Shown: piece by piece, positions 1 through 7,411 of the stretch
Layout: each line of letters begins with the position of its first letter
Position numbering within the stretch: position 1 is the first letter of the stretch
From: Candidatus Gastranaerophilales bacterium
Lineage (GTDB): Bacteria > Cyanobacteriota > Vampirovibrionia > Gastranaerophilales > JAQUYY01
Direction of reading: 5' to 3'
Length of the DNA stretch: 11,105 bases
Assembly: GCA_028691575.1 (NCBI GenBank)
Contig: JAQUYY010000013.1
Location: forward strand, 1-11,105
Position numbers and translations under genes: made by a program
Notes under the pieces: generated by a model
The model's database searches: none
Told to the model about the DNA's origin: nothing
Seen by the model: only the letters and a program-made list of their open reading frames with translations

Positions 1-548
1 TCTTCTGTTTGTATTTTTTCAGAAGATTGATTTACAGTTGTTTCTGTTTGTTTTTGGTGAATTTGAGAAGGTTCTTGAGGTTCTTTCGTTTCTTCATTTG
101 TGCTAACTTTAGATTTATAACTAATATCCTGCAGCAAAACAGCATTAACCCAATCTATAACTACTTTTGAGGGTTTATTAAGGGCTGTTGAAATGTATTC
201 GTCTAAAATATATGCAGCATTTTTTAAATTTGATTTTATTATGGTTTTTGACGGTATTTCTTTATTTGATTGAATTTCAATAAGATTTAAGTATTTTTGA
301 ACTTCTTCTTGAGTTTCTTGAGGTGCGCCAATTGCCTTTATTGTGTTGCTAAAATCGTTTAAAACCTTATTTATTGTAACTTTTTCAGGAGTATACTGCC
401 TTGATTTTTTTGATGACGAAAGATCCTGATTATCAGCTTCTTGAGTATTTTGCCGAAAATTTTCAGAATCTTTTAAAATATCTTGCTGTTTTTTCCTTAC
501 CGGTGGGGTATACGGCTTTATATTCACCGGATAAAGCCCATTATACAC
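1..548 (-). CDS. Partial hypothetical protein, N-terminal 182 residues
   Basis: I do not recognise a function. A minus-strand reading frame stays open from a GTG start at 548 to the window edge, so the C-terminus is missing. An in-frame TAA lies two codons upstream of the GTG and no ATG is available, while an AGAAGG-like ribosome binding site sits about 8-12 bases upstream; these fix the start. The N-terminus reads VYNGLYPVNIKPYTPPVRKK, basic and proline-rich with no signal peptide. Residues about 20-55 are polar, residues about 56-135 form a likely helical domain (LNDFSNTIKAIGAP, then NAAYILDEYISTALNKPSK), and the rest is a Glu/Gln/Thr-rich, probably disordered tail. The helical part could be a tetratricopeptide-like or adaptor domain, but I cannot show this. 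It is divergent from the gene at 800. Confidence 0.75.
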   Translation of the reverse strand, partial: MYNGLYPVNIKPYTPPVRKKQQDILKDSENFRQNTQEADNQDLSSSKKSRQYTPEKVTINKVLNDFSNTIKAIGAPQETQEEVQKYLNLIEIQSNKEIPSKTIIKSNLKNAAYILDEYISTALNKPSKVVIDWVNAVLLQDISYKSKVSTNEETKEPQEPSQIHQKQTETTVNQSSEKIQTE

Positions 549-716
549 TTTTTAACCGCCTTCTTTTCACGAAATAACTCTAATTTCCCTCATAATTATT
601 TGTCGATAAATTAACAACAATTCTTCAAAATTATTATCAAAAATCATACTTTTGAATGAGAAACTCTATAAATATTAATGAAATTTAATTAAAAGACTAC
701 TATTGCAGTTTTTTTA

Positions 717-763
717 TTAAGAATTTCTTAAGGCTTAATTTAATGATGATTTTGTTATATAAT
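717..763 (+). promoter_or_regulatory. Putative promoter and dyad upstream of the PxpA-like gene
   Basis: A perfect TATAAT lies at 758-763, 36 bases before the ATG at 800. The matching -35 region (about 735-740, TTAATT) is poor. Just upstream is a perfect 7-1-7 inverted repeat, TTAAGAATTTCTTAA, at 717-731, which would centre near -46 relative to the predicted transcription start. That position would suit an activator site, although a dyad of this size can arise by chance in AT-rich DNA. The rest of 549-799 holds no gene that I can support. Confidence 0.35.
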
Positions 764-799
764 TACTTTATTAGATTTAAAAATTAAGGAATTACTTAA

Positions 800-1597
800 A
801 TGGCACAAATTTCTCCTGAAAAAACACAAGAATTATTTATTGATATAAATTGTGATTTAGCACAAAGCTATGGGATTTACAAAAATGATTTGGAATTTGA
901 GCTTCTGCCTTATGTCAGCTCTGCAAGTATTTCTTGCGGATTACATTCTGGAGATCCTCTAACAATAAAAAAAGCTGTTGAGAGAGCATTGGAATATAAC
1001 TTATCAATCGGCGCACACATCGGATATCCTGATATTCAAGGTTTTGGGTATCGAGAAATGCAATTGAGCGATGAGGAAATTCAGGCAATTGTTCTTTATC
1101 AAATAGGCGCACTCAGCGCTATTGCAAAAAGTTATGATGTTCAAGTTGACTTTATTCGCCCGCATGGCACTTTATACAAACAAATTGCAACAGATTATTC
1201 AATCGCTCTTAATGTTGCAAAAGCTATTGCAAAATATTGCCCCTGGATTGTTTTAGTCGGAGCATCCGGCGAAATACTTGAAAAAGCAGGCGAAGAGGCT
1301 AATATCAAAGTTGCTCATGAAATTCATTTGGATAAATCTTACAATCCCGATGGTTCAATCGATTTTAATTCAGATGATATTATTAGTGAAAAATATGCCA
1401 TAGAAATGCTTAGTATGCTAAAAACCAATAGCATGGTGAAAAATAATGCCGGTGGAATTACAAAAGTTAGATTTAATACAATTCATTTAAATACAAAATC
1501 GCAAATTTCTTTTGATATAGCTAAAAAAACAAAAGAATTTTTCGCAAACCCTGTGCCCATAACGGTTTCGATTTTAAAAGATGCAAATTGGATTTAA
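800..1597 (+). CDS. LamB/YcsF family protein (PxpA-like, 5-oxoprolinase subunit A homologue)
   Basis: Characterised PxpA proteins work with PxpB and PxpC to hydrolyse 5-oxoproline to glutamate using ATP. The 265 residues match the family over nearly their whole length: DINCDLAQSYG at 15-25, CGLHSGDP at 46-53, GAHIGYPD at 71-78, YQIGALSAIA at 100-109, RPHGTLY at 120-126 and YNPDG at 181-185. An AAGGA site 9 bases before the ATG supports the start. No pxpB or pxpC is present in the window. Several usually conserved positions differ: the Glu after DL-G is Gln23, the Arg before the Tyr of the YNPDG segment is Lys179, the Pro-Arg...Pro-Gly loop is absent, and the C-terminal HGD (as in E. coli CLHGD) reads LNTK around 230-233. 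The fold is confident, but 5-oxoprolinase activity is uncertain. It appears to be a single-gene transcript. Confidence 0.85.
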   Translation: MAQISPEKTQELFIDINCDLAQSYGIYKNDLEFELLPYVSSASISCGLHSGDPLTIKKAVERALEYNLSIGAHIGYPDIQGFGYREMQLSDEEIQAIVLYQIGALSAIAKSYDVQVDFIRPHGTLYKQIATDYSIALNVAKAIAKYCPWIVLVGASGEILEKAGEEANIKVAHEIHLDKSYNPDGSIDFNSDDIISEKYAIEMLSMLKTNSMVKNNAGGITKVRFNTIHLNTKSQISFDIAKKTKEFFANPVPITVSILKDANWI

Positions 1598-1627
1598 AAA
1601 AGCTGTATCAATATGTAACTTTTTAGA
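1597..1627 (+). terminator. Weak candidate terminator after the PxpA-like gene
   Basis: Just after the stop codon, AAAAAG and CTTTTT can pair around an inner arm TGTAT/ATGTA that includes two G-U pairs and follows one mismatch. The T run is short. It begins with the same AAAAAGCTGT as the stronger terminator at 7805. Its strength is doubtful. Confidence 0.3.
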
Positions 1628-1699
1628 AAATACATGCTGATTTAATTTGCTAAAAATACGATAATAGACAAATACTAAAAATAAAAAGAGGTTTTTTTC

Positions 1700-3043
1700 G
1701 TGAAAAATAAATATAAAAGTGTTTCTGAATTAGCAACGTGGTTAATTCCCGGCTTACAGATAAAAAGATGGTTTTTTCTTTTATTTTTGGGAACTTTATG
1801 TGTTATTTTAGGAACTGCTATAATTCTTAATTTGCATCCTGTTCAATTATCAATGAAGTTTTTGATTACAATTGCACAAATTACACCCTCTTCGCTTACC
1901 GGAAGTTTTGTTATAGGATTCGGACTGCTTTTATTTTATGTCGGATGGAAAAGATCAAATTCGTCTCTTTTAGATGCCTTTGGTCCAAGAGATCGAGAAC
2001 ATTTATTGGAAATTTTATATCGAAGACGAAAACTTAATCGAGGACCTAAAATCGTTGCCATTGGCGGAGGTACAGGTCTTTCAACTTTATTAAGAGGAAT
2101 TAAACATATTACAAATAACGTAACGGCAATAGTTACAGTCGGAGATGACGGCGGTAGTTCAGGCAGACTAAGACAAGAACTGGGGGTACTTCCTCCCGGT
2201 GATATTAGAAACTGCATTGCAGCTCTTGCAAGTGAAGAAGATCTTGTCACCAAACTTTTTCAATACAGGTTTAAAACAGGTCAAGGTCTTGAAGGACATA
2301 GTTTTGGCAACCTGTTTTTATCTGCATTATGTGCAATTACAGGCGATATGGAAAGTGCCGTTAAAGAATCTTCAAAAGTACTGGCTATTCGAGGAAAAGT
2401 ATTGCCTGCAACTCTTGATGATATGCGATTAGTGGCTGAATTGGATGACGGAAGAATTATTTTTGGCGAATCAAATATTCCTGAAGCCTGCGGTAAAATA
2501 AAAAAATTAAAAACAGAACCTACAAATTTAAGAGCTCTTGAAGATGCTGTTGATGCAATAAATGAAGCCGATTTGATAATTTTAGGCCCGGGAAGTCTTT
2601 ATACAAGTGTAATACCTAATTTGTTGGTTAATGGAATCGTTGAAGCTATTGAATCTTCGTCTGCTAAAAAAGTTTACATTTGCAATATAATGACTCAACC
2701 GGGAGAAACAGATAATCTCTCTGTTTCTGATCACGTCAAAGCAATTTTGATACATGCTAAGCATAAAAATATTATTGATACGGTTTTTGTTAATGATACT
2801 TTGCCTAAAAACCTTGCAAAAAAATACGAATTAGCAGGTTCATATCCTGTAAAGCTTGATATCGATGAAGTTAACTCATTTGGAATACATGTTATTGCAA
2901 AAACTTTAATTGAAAATAATAAAGACGGATTTGTAAGACACAGTCCCAGTCGACTTGCCAGACATATTTACCGCTGGTATCGAAAAAATGAATTTAAAGA
3001 AGATGATTTTGAAAAATTAGAAAAAGATTATCAATATATTTAA
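1700..3043 (+). CDS. YvcK/CofD-like family protein (gluconeogenesis factor type) with N-terminal membrane segments
   Basis: YvcK proteins bind UDP-sugars and are needed for growth on gluconeogenic carbon sources and for normal cell-wall synthesis; they share the fold of CofD (2-phospho-L-lactate transferase) but are not F420 enzymes. The GTG start at 1700 has AGAGG 8 bases upstream. Two hydrophobic segments (about 24-44 and 67-83) precede a soluble domain with VAIGGGTGLST (119-129), VGDDGGSSGRLR (147-158), LPPGDIRNC (164-172) and EGHSFGN (198-204), followed by LGPGSLYTS and a C-terminal SRLARHIYRWYRKN. At 447 residues it is longer than B. subtilis YvcK because of the membrane anchor, an arrangement also seen in cyanobacterial relatives. 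It is first in an operon with panB (11-bp gap), panC and the gene at 4746. A weak -10 (GATAAT, 1660-1665) may drive the operon. Confidence 0.92.
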   Translation: MKNKYKSVSELATWLIPGLQIKRWFFLLFLGTLCVILGTAIILNLHPVQLSMKFLITIAQITPSSLTGSFVIGFGLLLFYVGWKRSNSSLLDAFGPRDREHLLEILYRRRKLNRGPKIVAIGGGTGLSTLLRGIKHITNNVTAIVTVGDDGGSSGRLRQELGVLPPGDIRNCIAALASEEDLVTKLFQYRFKTGQGLEGHSFGNLFLSALCAITGDMESAVKESSKVLAIRGKVLPATLDDMRLVAELDDGRIIFGESNIPEACGKIKKLKTEPTNLRALEDAVDAINEADLIILGPGSLYTSVIPNLLVNGIVEAIESSSAKKVYICNIMTQPGETDNLSVSDHVKAILIHAKHKNIIDTVFVNDTLPKNLAKKYELAGSYPVKLDIDEVNSFGIHVIAKTLIENNKDGFVRHSPSRLARHIYRWYRKNEFKEDDFEKLEKDYQYI

Positions 3044-3054
3044 GGAAAAATCAA

Positions 3055-3903
3055 ATGAAACCTGTTTCTGTGAATACTATTCAAAAATACAAAAACGAAA
3101 ACAAAAAAATAACGGCATTAACGGCATATGACTATTCAACAGCAAAATATATAGACGAAGCAGGAATTGACATCATATTAGTAGGCGATTCTCTTGCTAT
3201 GGTAGCATTAGGGCATGAAAATACCTTGAGCATAACCGTCGATGAAATGATGATATTTACAAAAGCTGTAACAAAAGCTGTCAAAAACTCTTTTGTCGTT
3301 GTTGATATGCCGTTTATGAGCTATCAGACTGATAAAAAAACCGCTATTGAAAATGCAGGAAGATTTATTAAAGAAAGTGGCGCAAAAGCTGTTAAATTAG
3401 AAGGCGGAAGCCCGTATATAACAGATATTGTTGAACATTGTGTTAATATTGGCATTCCGGTTTTAGCACATCTTGGTTTTACTCCTCAATTTTTAAATAC
3501 AATCGGCGGATATAATATTCAAGGCAAAAATGCAGAAAATACTCAAAAAATACTTACTGAAGCACTAAAATTGGAAAAAGCAGGGGCTTTTGGGCTAGTG
3601 CTTGAAATGGTTCCCGAAGAATGCGCAAAAGTTATTACCGAAAATTTAAAAATACCCACAATTGGAATCGGTGCAGGAAGATATTGTTCAGGACAAATTC
3701 TTGTTTGTGATGATATTTTAGGCAAATACAGCGATTTTACACCAAAATTTGCCAGAAAATATGCTGATATGGCATCTTTAATAAAAAATGCCGCAAATGA
3801 CTACAAAAATGATGTAGTTGAAAAAAATTTTCCATCAGAAAATGAGGTATTTTTTATAAACAAAGAAGAAAAAGAAAAATTGGATAAAATAAAATGCAAA
3901 TAA
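3055..3903 (+). CDS. panB: 3-methyl-2-oxobutanoate hydroxymethyltransferase
   Basis: PanB transfers a hydroxymethyl group from 5,10-methylene-tetrahydrofolate to 2-oxoisovalerate, making ketopantoate, the first committed step of pantothenate and CoA synthesis in the cytoplasm. The 282-residue product is close to the usual length. The Mg-binding residues are in place: Asp45 in LVGDSLAMV, Asp84 in VVDMPF and Glu116 in VKLEGGS. The likely catalytic Glu184 lies in LVLEMVPEE, and HLGFTPQ and GIGAGRYCSGQ are also present. The ATG at 3055 has AAGGAAAA 7-14 bases upstream. It follows the YvcK-like gene by 11 bp and overlaps panC by 10 bp, so it is surely cotranscribed and perhaps translationally coupled. 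All key residues are intact. Confidence 0.97.
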   Translation: MKPVSVNTIQKYKNENKKITALTAYDYSTAKYIDEAGIDIILVGDSLAMVALGHENTLSITVDEMMIFTKAVTKAVKNSFVVVDMPFMSYQTDKKTAIENAGRFIKESGAKAVKLEGGSPYITDIVEHCVNIGIPVLAHLGFTPQFLNTIGGYNIQGKNAENTQKILTEALKLEKAGAFGLVLEMVPEECAKVITENLKIPTIGIGAGRYCSGQILVCDDILGKYSDFTPKFARKYADMASLIKNAANDYKNDVVEKNFPSENEVFFINKEEKEKLDKIKCK

Positions 3904-4733
3904 TTTCAAATATAAATGAAATTCGGAAAATTGTTAAAAAATGGCAAAAAAATGATGAAACAATAGGACTTGTCCCTACAATGGGAGCTTTGCACCTTGG
4001 GCATGAAAGCCTTGTGAAAAAAGCAAAAACGCAATCCTCAAAGGTGATTGTCAGTATTTTTGTTAATCCGATTCAGTTTGCACCAAATGAAGATTTTGAA
4101 AAATATCCGAGAACATTGGAAAAAGATTCTATCATTTGTCAAGATAACAATGTAGACGTGATTTTTGCGCCAAATGCAAATGAAATGTACGCTGATAAAA
4201 ATAATTTAACAATTATTGTTCCTCCAAAAAATTATCAAAATAAACTTTGCGGATTATCAAGAAACGGGCATTTTGATGGAGTTGCAACGGTTGTAGCTAA
4301 ACTATTTAATATTATTCACCCCGATAAAGCATTTTTCGGTCAAAAAGATGCTCAGCAGCTTGCTATTATTAAAAAAATGGTTTTGGATTTAAATATGCCC
4401 GTTGAAATTGTTTCATGCCCGATTATTAGAGATGAAAACGGGTTGGCTCTAAGCTCTAGAAACTCTTATTTATCAGCTGAACAAAAAATCAAAGCATTAT
4501 CTTTGAATAAAGTTTTACAAAAAATCAAAGAAATGTATGAAAAAAATGAAACAAACCATGAAAAAGTTTTAAAAAGAGCTTCTATACTGCTTGACGAAGC
4601 TTTTGATATGGAGTATTTAGAAGCTTACGATGCAAATACTCTGGAAAAAATTGAAAAATTGCGTAATAATACTTTAATAGCAATTGCTGCTAAAATTGGA
4701 AATGTAAGGCTAATAGATAACATAATTTTGTAA
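3894..4733 (+). CDS. panC: Pantothenate synthetase (pantoate-beta-alanine ligase)
   Basis: PanC joins pantoate and beta-alanine through a pantoyl-adenylate, using ATP. The 279 residues are typical of the family. Visible motifs are PTMGALHLGH (28-37) with the nucleotide-binding His34 and His37, VSIFVNPIQF (53-62), RNGHFDGVATV (123-133), FFGQKDAQQ (147-155) and the KMSKS-like segment IRDENGLALSSRN (178-190). The start lies inside panB, giving a 10-bp overlap in another frame, and no strong ribosome binding site is visible, which suggests coupling to panB translation. Neither panE nor panD is in the window, so ketopantoate reduction and beta-alanine supply must be encoded elsewhere or by other enzymes. 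All motifs look intact. Confidence 0.97.
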   Translation: MQIISNINEIRKIVKKWQKNDETIGLVPTMGALHLGHESLVKKAKTQSSKVIVSIFVNPIQFAPNEDFEKYPRTLEKDSIICQDNNVDVIFAPNANEMYADKNNLTIIVPPKNYQNKLCGLSRNGHFDGVATVVAKLFNIIHPDKAFFGQKDAQQLAIIKKMVLDLNMPVEIVSCPIIRDENGLALSSRNSYLSAEQKIKALSLNKVLQKIKEMYEKNETNHEKVLKRASILLDEAFDMEYLEAYDANTLEKIEKLRNNTLIAIAAKIGNVRLIDNIIL

Positions 4734-4745
4734 AGTAAGGTAAAA

Positions 4746-5642
4746 ATGATCAAACTTTTAAGAAATTTAATTAAATTTTTTCAGGCAATAATTCTTCTTG
4801 CCATACCTTTTTTGATTTTATATTTCTTTCTTTTACAGATAAAATTTGAGGAACTTACTCCTTTAAAAGAAATGTTGGGCTTTGTTTTTGACGGATTTAT
4901 AGAATTTACAAGAATTTTTATAGATGCAACTTTAAAATATCACAAAGAAAATATAGATTTTACTCCTTTGGTTACTGCAGCGGGGTTTTGGGTTATTTAT
5001 TTTGTTTTGGAATTATCCAATAAGAGTATTGATTTGGCTGAAAAAACAATCAAAAAAAATAAAAAACAAGAATTAATAAAAAAACAAAAAGAAGAAGAAA
5101 TCGAAATGAAAGAAAAATTAAAAGAAGATTTTTTGAAATATAAAGTCGCTTATTTGATTTTAGAATTAAATTTAAAACAAAACGAAAAACTTTCTTATCT
5201 TCAAGATGATGTTGGAACAAAAAACGATGTTATAATAAAAGATATTTTGAATTCAATTATAAAATTTGGTGGAAAATTGATTAATTCTAATCCCGAAAAT
5301 AATTTCTACGAAATTATTTTCTATAATATAGATAAAGCGGGTGAATTTGCTATATTTGTTCGAAATTTATCAAATCAATATAATTCTCAAAAATCAAGTA
5401 TTTTAGGCAAATTATCATTTAAAGCCTCTTGTCACTGTGCTTTAGGCGAAAATGTATTAAAATCAGACCGAGATTTTTCTTATCGAATATTAAAATTAGC
5501 AGGAGAATCTGAGATTTTAGCCGGCGAACTTTTTAAAAATAAATATGAATTTTTTAATAAAAACAATAAAATTCACTTTTTAACCAAAGGTATTTACGAT
5601 TTTGATTTAAATAAAAATGTCGAAGTTTTTTTATTGAGATGA
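4746..5642 (+). CDS. Two-pass membrane protein with coiled coil and a degenerate cyclase-like domain
   Basis: The function is unknown. The 298-residue product has hydrophobic segments at about 12-31 and 72-90, a Lys/Glu-rich probable coiled coil at about 94-132, and a soluble C-terminal region at 133-298 that is likely cytoplasmic. That region follows the pattern of class III adenylate/guanylate cyclase domains: GGKLI then FYEIIF with the A-FA helix (175-205), SFKASCHCALGEN (224-236, like the usual gihtG stretch), SYRILKLAGESEIL (245-258, like VNxAARL...A...IL), and a final KGIYDFD...VEVFLL. The metal-binding Asp positions appear replaced (ILELN for the first, PENNF for GDgf), so it is probably not catalytic. 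This assignment is by eye. It lies 12 bp after panC with AAGG 5 bases before the ATG, so it belongs to the pan operon. Its end overlaps coaE by 12 bp. Confidence 0.8.
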   Translation: MIKLLRNLIKFFQAIILLAIPFLILYFFLLQIKFEELTPLKEMLGFVFDGFIEFTRIFIDATLKYHKENIDFTPLVTAAGFWVIYFVLELSNKSIDLAEKTIKKNKKQELIKKQKEEEIEMKEKLKEDFLKYKVAYLILELNLKQNEKLSYLQDDVGTKNDVIIKDILNSIIKFGGKLINSNPENNFYEIIFYNIDKAGEFAIFVRNLSNQYNSQKSSILGKLSFKASCHCALGENVLKSDRDFSYRILKLAGESEILAGELFKNKYEFFNKNNKIHFLTKGIYDFDLNKNVEVFLLR

Positions 5643-6224
5643 GATTTTATCTAAAATTACCAGAACTTGTTTTTTTGTATTTTCAATATTTCCGGAATTA
5701 TCAATTATAAAATCTGCTTTATTTATTTTTTCACTTTGAGGAATTTGAGATTTTATTCTTGCTATTATTTCTTCTTTATTTAAATTATCTCGCACTAAAA
5801 GCCTTTCCAATTGTAGCTTTTCATCAATTATTATCAAAATTGTTTTATCAAAATATTTTTGCCAGCCAATTTCAAATAAAAGTGGAATTGAAACAACGGC
5901 AATTTTTTCATTTTTATTTTTTTCAAAAAACTGATGAATTTTATTTAAAATTTCAGGATGAATTATTTTTTCTAATTTAATGCGTTTTTGCTCATTTTCA
6001 AAAACAATTTTTCCGAGTTTTTTTCTGTCTATTTTTCCGTCAATAGTTTGAATATTGTCATTTTTAAACAAATTTTTAACCTGAAAAATAACATCGTCGT
6101 TATTTTTTAATAAATCATGCCCAATTTTGTCACAATCAATCACAGGAATATTTTTTTCCTGTAAAATTGATTCCGCAAGGCTTTTTCCAGCCCCGATATT
6201 TCCCGTTAAAGCAATTTTTTTCAT
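5631..6224 (-). CDS. coaE: Dephospho-CoA kinase
   Basis: CoaE phosphorylates the 3'-hydroxyl of dephospho-CoA, the last step of CoA synthesis. The 197-residue protein is of normal length. The P-loop GNIGAGKS lies at 8-15, VIDCDKIGHDLL at 28-39 carries the conserved Asp, HPE is at 89-91, and IPLLFE at 113-118 is the substrate-binding motif. The lid region has ERLLVRD (140-146) and RIKSQIPQ, and DFIIDN (171-176) completes the family pattern. No Shine-Dalgarno sequence is visible before the ATG at 6224. The stop TAA lies inside the final Leu codon region of the gene on the other strand. With panB and panC next door, this forms a CoA synthesis neighbourhood, although on the opposite strand. Confidence 0.96.
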   Translation of the reverse strand: MKKIALTGNIGAGKSLAESILQEKNIPVIDCDKIGHDLLKNNDDVIFQVKNLFKNDNIQTIDGKIDRKKLGKIVFENEQKRIKLEKIIHPEILNKIHQFFEKNKNEKIAVVSIPLLFEIGWQKYFDKTILIIIDEKLQLERLLVRDNLNKEEIIARIKSQIPQSEKINKADFIIDNSGNIENTKKQVLVILDKISSQ

Positions 6225-6229
6225 ATATA

Positions 6230-6238
6230 TGTTAAAAT
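6230..6238 (+). promoter_or_regulatory. Probable extended -10 promoter of ribD, possibly leaderless
   Basis: TGTTAAAAT at 6230-6238 matches the extended -10 form TGnTAAAAT. The usual 7-base offset puts the transcription start at about 6245, the A of the ribD ATG. No Shine-Dalgarno sequence is present, in line with a leaderless transcript. A -35 box is not evident. Confidence 0.4.
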
Positions 6239-6244
6239 CTAAAA

Positions 6245-7324
6245 ATGAACTACGAAGATTATATCAAAAAATGTATCAAATTTGCAAAGCAAGGTGAAGG
6301 ACATGTTGCACCAAACCCGTTAGTCGGGGCTGTTGTTTTGGATAAAAACGGTGATATTGCAGGGTATGGCTATCATCAAAAATACGGTGAAGCTCATGCT
6401 GAAGTTAATGCAATTAATATGGCGGGCGAAAAAACTGACGGCGGAACAATTTTTATAAGTTTAGAACCATGTTCTCATTACGGCAAAACCCCTCCCTGTG
6501 CAGATTTGATTATAAAATCAAATATAAAAAAAATGGTTGTCGGCATGATTGATCCAAACCCGAAAGTTTCAGGTGACGGTATTAAAAAATGTAAAGATGC
6601 AAGAATTGAAGTTATAGTAGGTGTTTTAGAAAAAGAATGCCAAAAATTAAATGAAATTTTTATAAAAAATCAAAAAGAGCAAAAACCTTTTATAGCAATA
6701 AAAACAGCCATAACAATTGACGGTAAAATTGCAACAAAAACAGGTTCAAGCAAATGGATTACATCAGAAAAATCACGAAAAGAAGTTCAAAAATTACGAA
6801 ATAAATATGATGCAATTTTAACAGGCTCAGGAACAGTTTTAGCCGATAATCCTTCCTTAACCTGCCAAATGAATAACGGTATAAATCCTGCTAGAATCGT
6901 GATTGACAGTAAATTTAAAACTTTGTTAACTTCAAAAGTTTATAACAACGACGGAACAAAAATTTTTATAGCAGTTGATGAAAATATTAAAATTAAAAAT
7001 GATATTTCCAAAAATATTAATTTAATAAAATGCCCATTAATAAATGATAAAATAGATTTGAATTATTTAATTGAAAAACTTTATAATGAAGGTATCACAA
7101 GCATTTTAGTTGAAGCCGGGGGAACACTAAATGCACAATTTATCAAACAAAAATTGGTTGATAAATTTTATATTTTTACTGCCCCCAAAATTCTTGGCGA
7201 CAATAATGGAAAATCTTTTATAGACAGTTTTAATATAGCCGATATTAAAGAGTGTACAAATTTAATTTTTGATGAAATAATTTTTCTAAAACCTGATATT
7301 TTAATTAAAGCGTATTTAACTTAA
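6245..7324 (+). CDS. ribD: Bifunctional diaminohydroxyphosphoribosylaminopyrimidine deaminase / 5-amino-6-(5-phosphoribosylamino)uracil reductase
   Basis: RibD carries out the second and third steps of riboflavin synthesis: deamination of the pyrimidine ring, then NADPH-dependent reduction of the ribose. The 359-residue product has both usual domains. The N-terminal zinc deaminase shows APNPLVGAVV (22-31), HAE at 51-53 and PCSHYGKTPPC at 75-85, supplying His51, Glu53, Cys76 and Cys85. The C-terminal reductase (from about 147) shows KTAITIDGKIAT, GSSKWITS, ILTGSGTVLADNPSL, NPARIVIDS and ILVEAGGTLNAQF. The start is set by the deaminase alignment. There is no Shine-Dalgarno sequence, unlike most neighbours. 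No other riboflavin gene is adjacent, so the pathway is not clustered here. It is divergent from coaE across 20 bp. I see no FMN riboswitch, and the space is too short for one. Confidence 0.96.
   Translation: MNYEDYIKKCIKFAKQGEGHVAPNPLVGAVVLDKNGDIAGYGYHQKYGEAHAEVNAINMAGEKTDGGTIFISLEPCSHYGKTPPCADLIIKSNIKKMVVGMIDPNPKVSGDGIKKCKDARIEVIVGVLEKECQKLNEIFIKNQKEQKPFIAIKTAITIDGKIATKTGSSKWITSEKSRKEVQKLRNKYDAILTGSGTVLADNPSLTCQMNNGINPARIVIDSKFKTLLTSKVYNNDGTKIFIAVDENIKIKNDISKNINLIKCPLINDKIDLNYLIEKLYNEGITSILVEAGGTLNAQFIKQKLVDKFYIFTAPKILGDNNGKSFIDSFNIADIKECTNLIFDEIIFLKPDILIKAYLT
6258..6287 (-). promoter_or_regulatory. Probable coaE promoter inside the ribD coding start
   Basis: Reading the minus strand, an extended -10 TGATATAAT covers 6266-6258, with TTGCAA (4 of 6 consensus bases) at 6287-6282 and an 18-bp spacer. 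The predicted start near 6251 gives a leader of about 27 bases before the coaE ATG. The whole promoter sits within the first 15 codons of ribD. Confidence 0.5.
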
Positions 7325-7360
7325 TATTTATTCATAAATATAACAAATTTTTTTATATTT
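7324..7360 (+). terminator. AT-only hairpin with T-rich tail after ribD
   Basis: ATATTTAT and ATAAATAT form perfect 8-base arms (7324-7331 and 7334-7341) starting at the last base of the ribD stop codon, followed by a T-rich run from about 7348. With no G-C pair the stem is weak, so termination may be partial. Confidence 0.3.
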
Positions 7361-7366
7361 TTATTT

Positions 7367-7372
7367 TATAAT
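7367..7372 (+). promoter_or_regulatory. Candidate -10 box for the small glycine-rich protein
   Basis: A perfect TATAAT lies 39 bases before the ATG at 7412. The -35 region at the right distance is not recognisable, and the surrounding DNA is almost pure A/T, so a chance match is possible. Confidence 0.3.
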
Positions 7373-7411
7373 TATAAATAAATTAATTTAAAATCAAAAA
7401 AGGAGATATAA

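Noticed and set aside
915..1112. Minus-strand open frame of 65 codons
   Set aside because: It lies wholly within the PxpA-like gene on the other strand, has no family resemblance and is a shadow frame.
1936..2253. Minus-strand open frame of 105 codons
   Set aside because: It is antisense to the conserved YvcK-like core, and its Ser/Pro-rich product is typical of a shadow translation.
6225..6244. FMN riboswitch before ribD
   Set aside because: The intergenic space is only 20 bp and contains none of the conserved structure.
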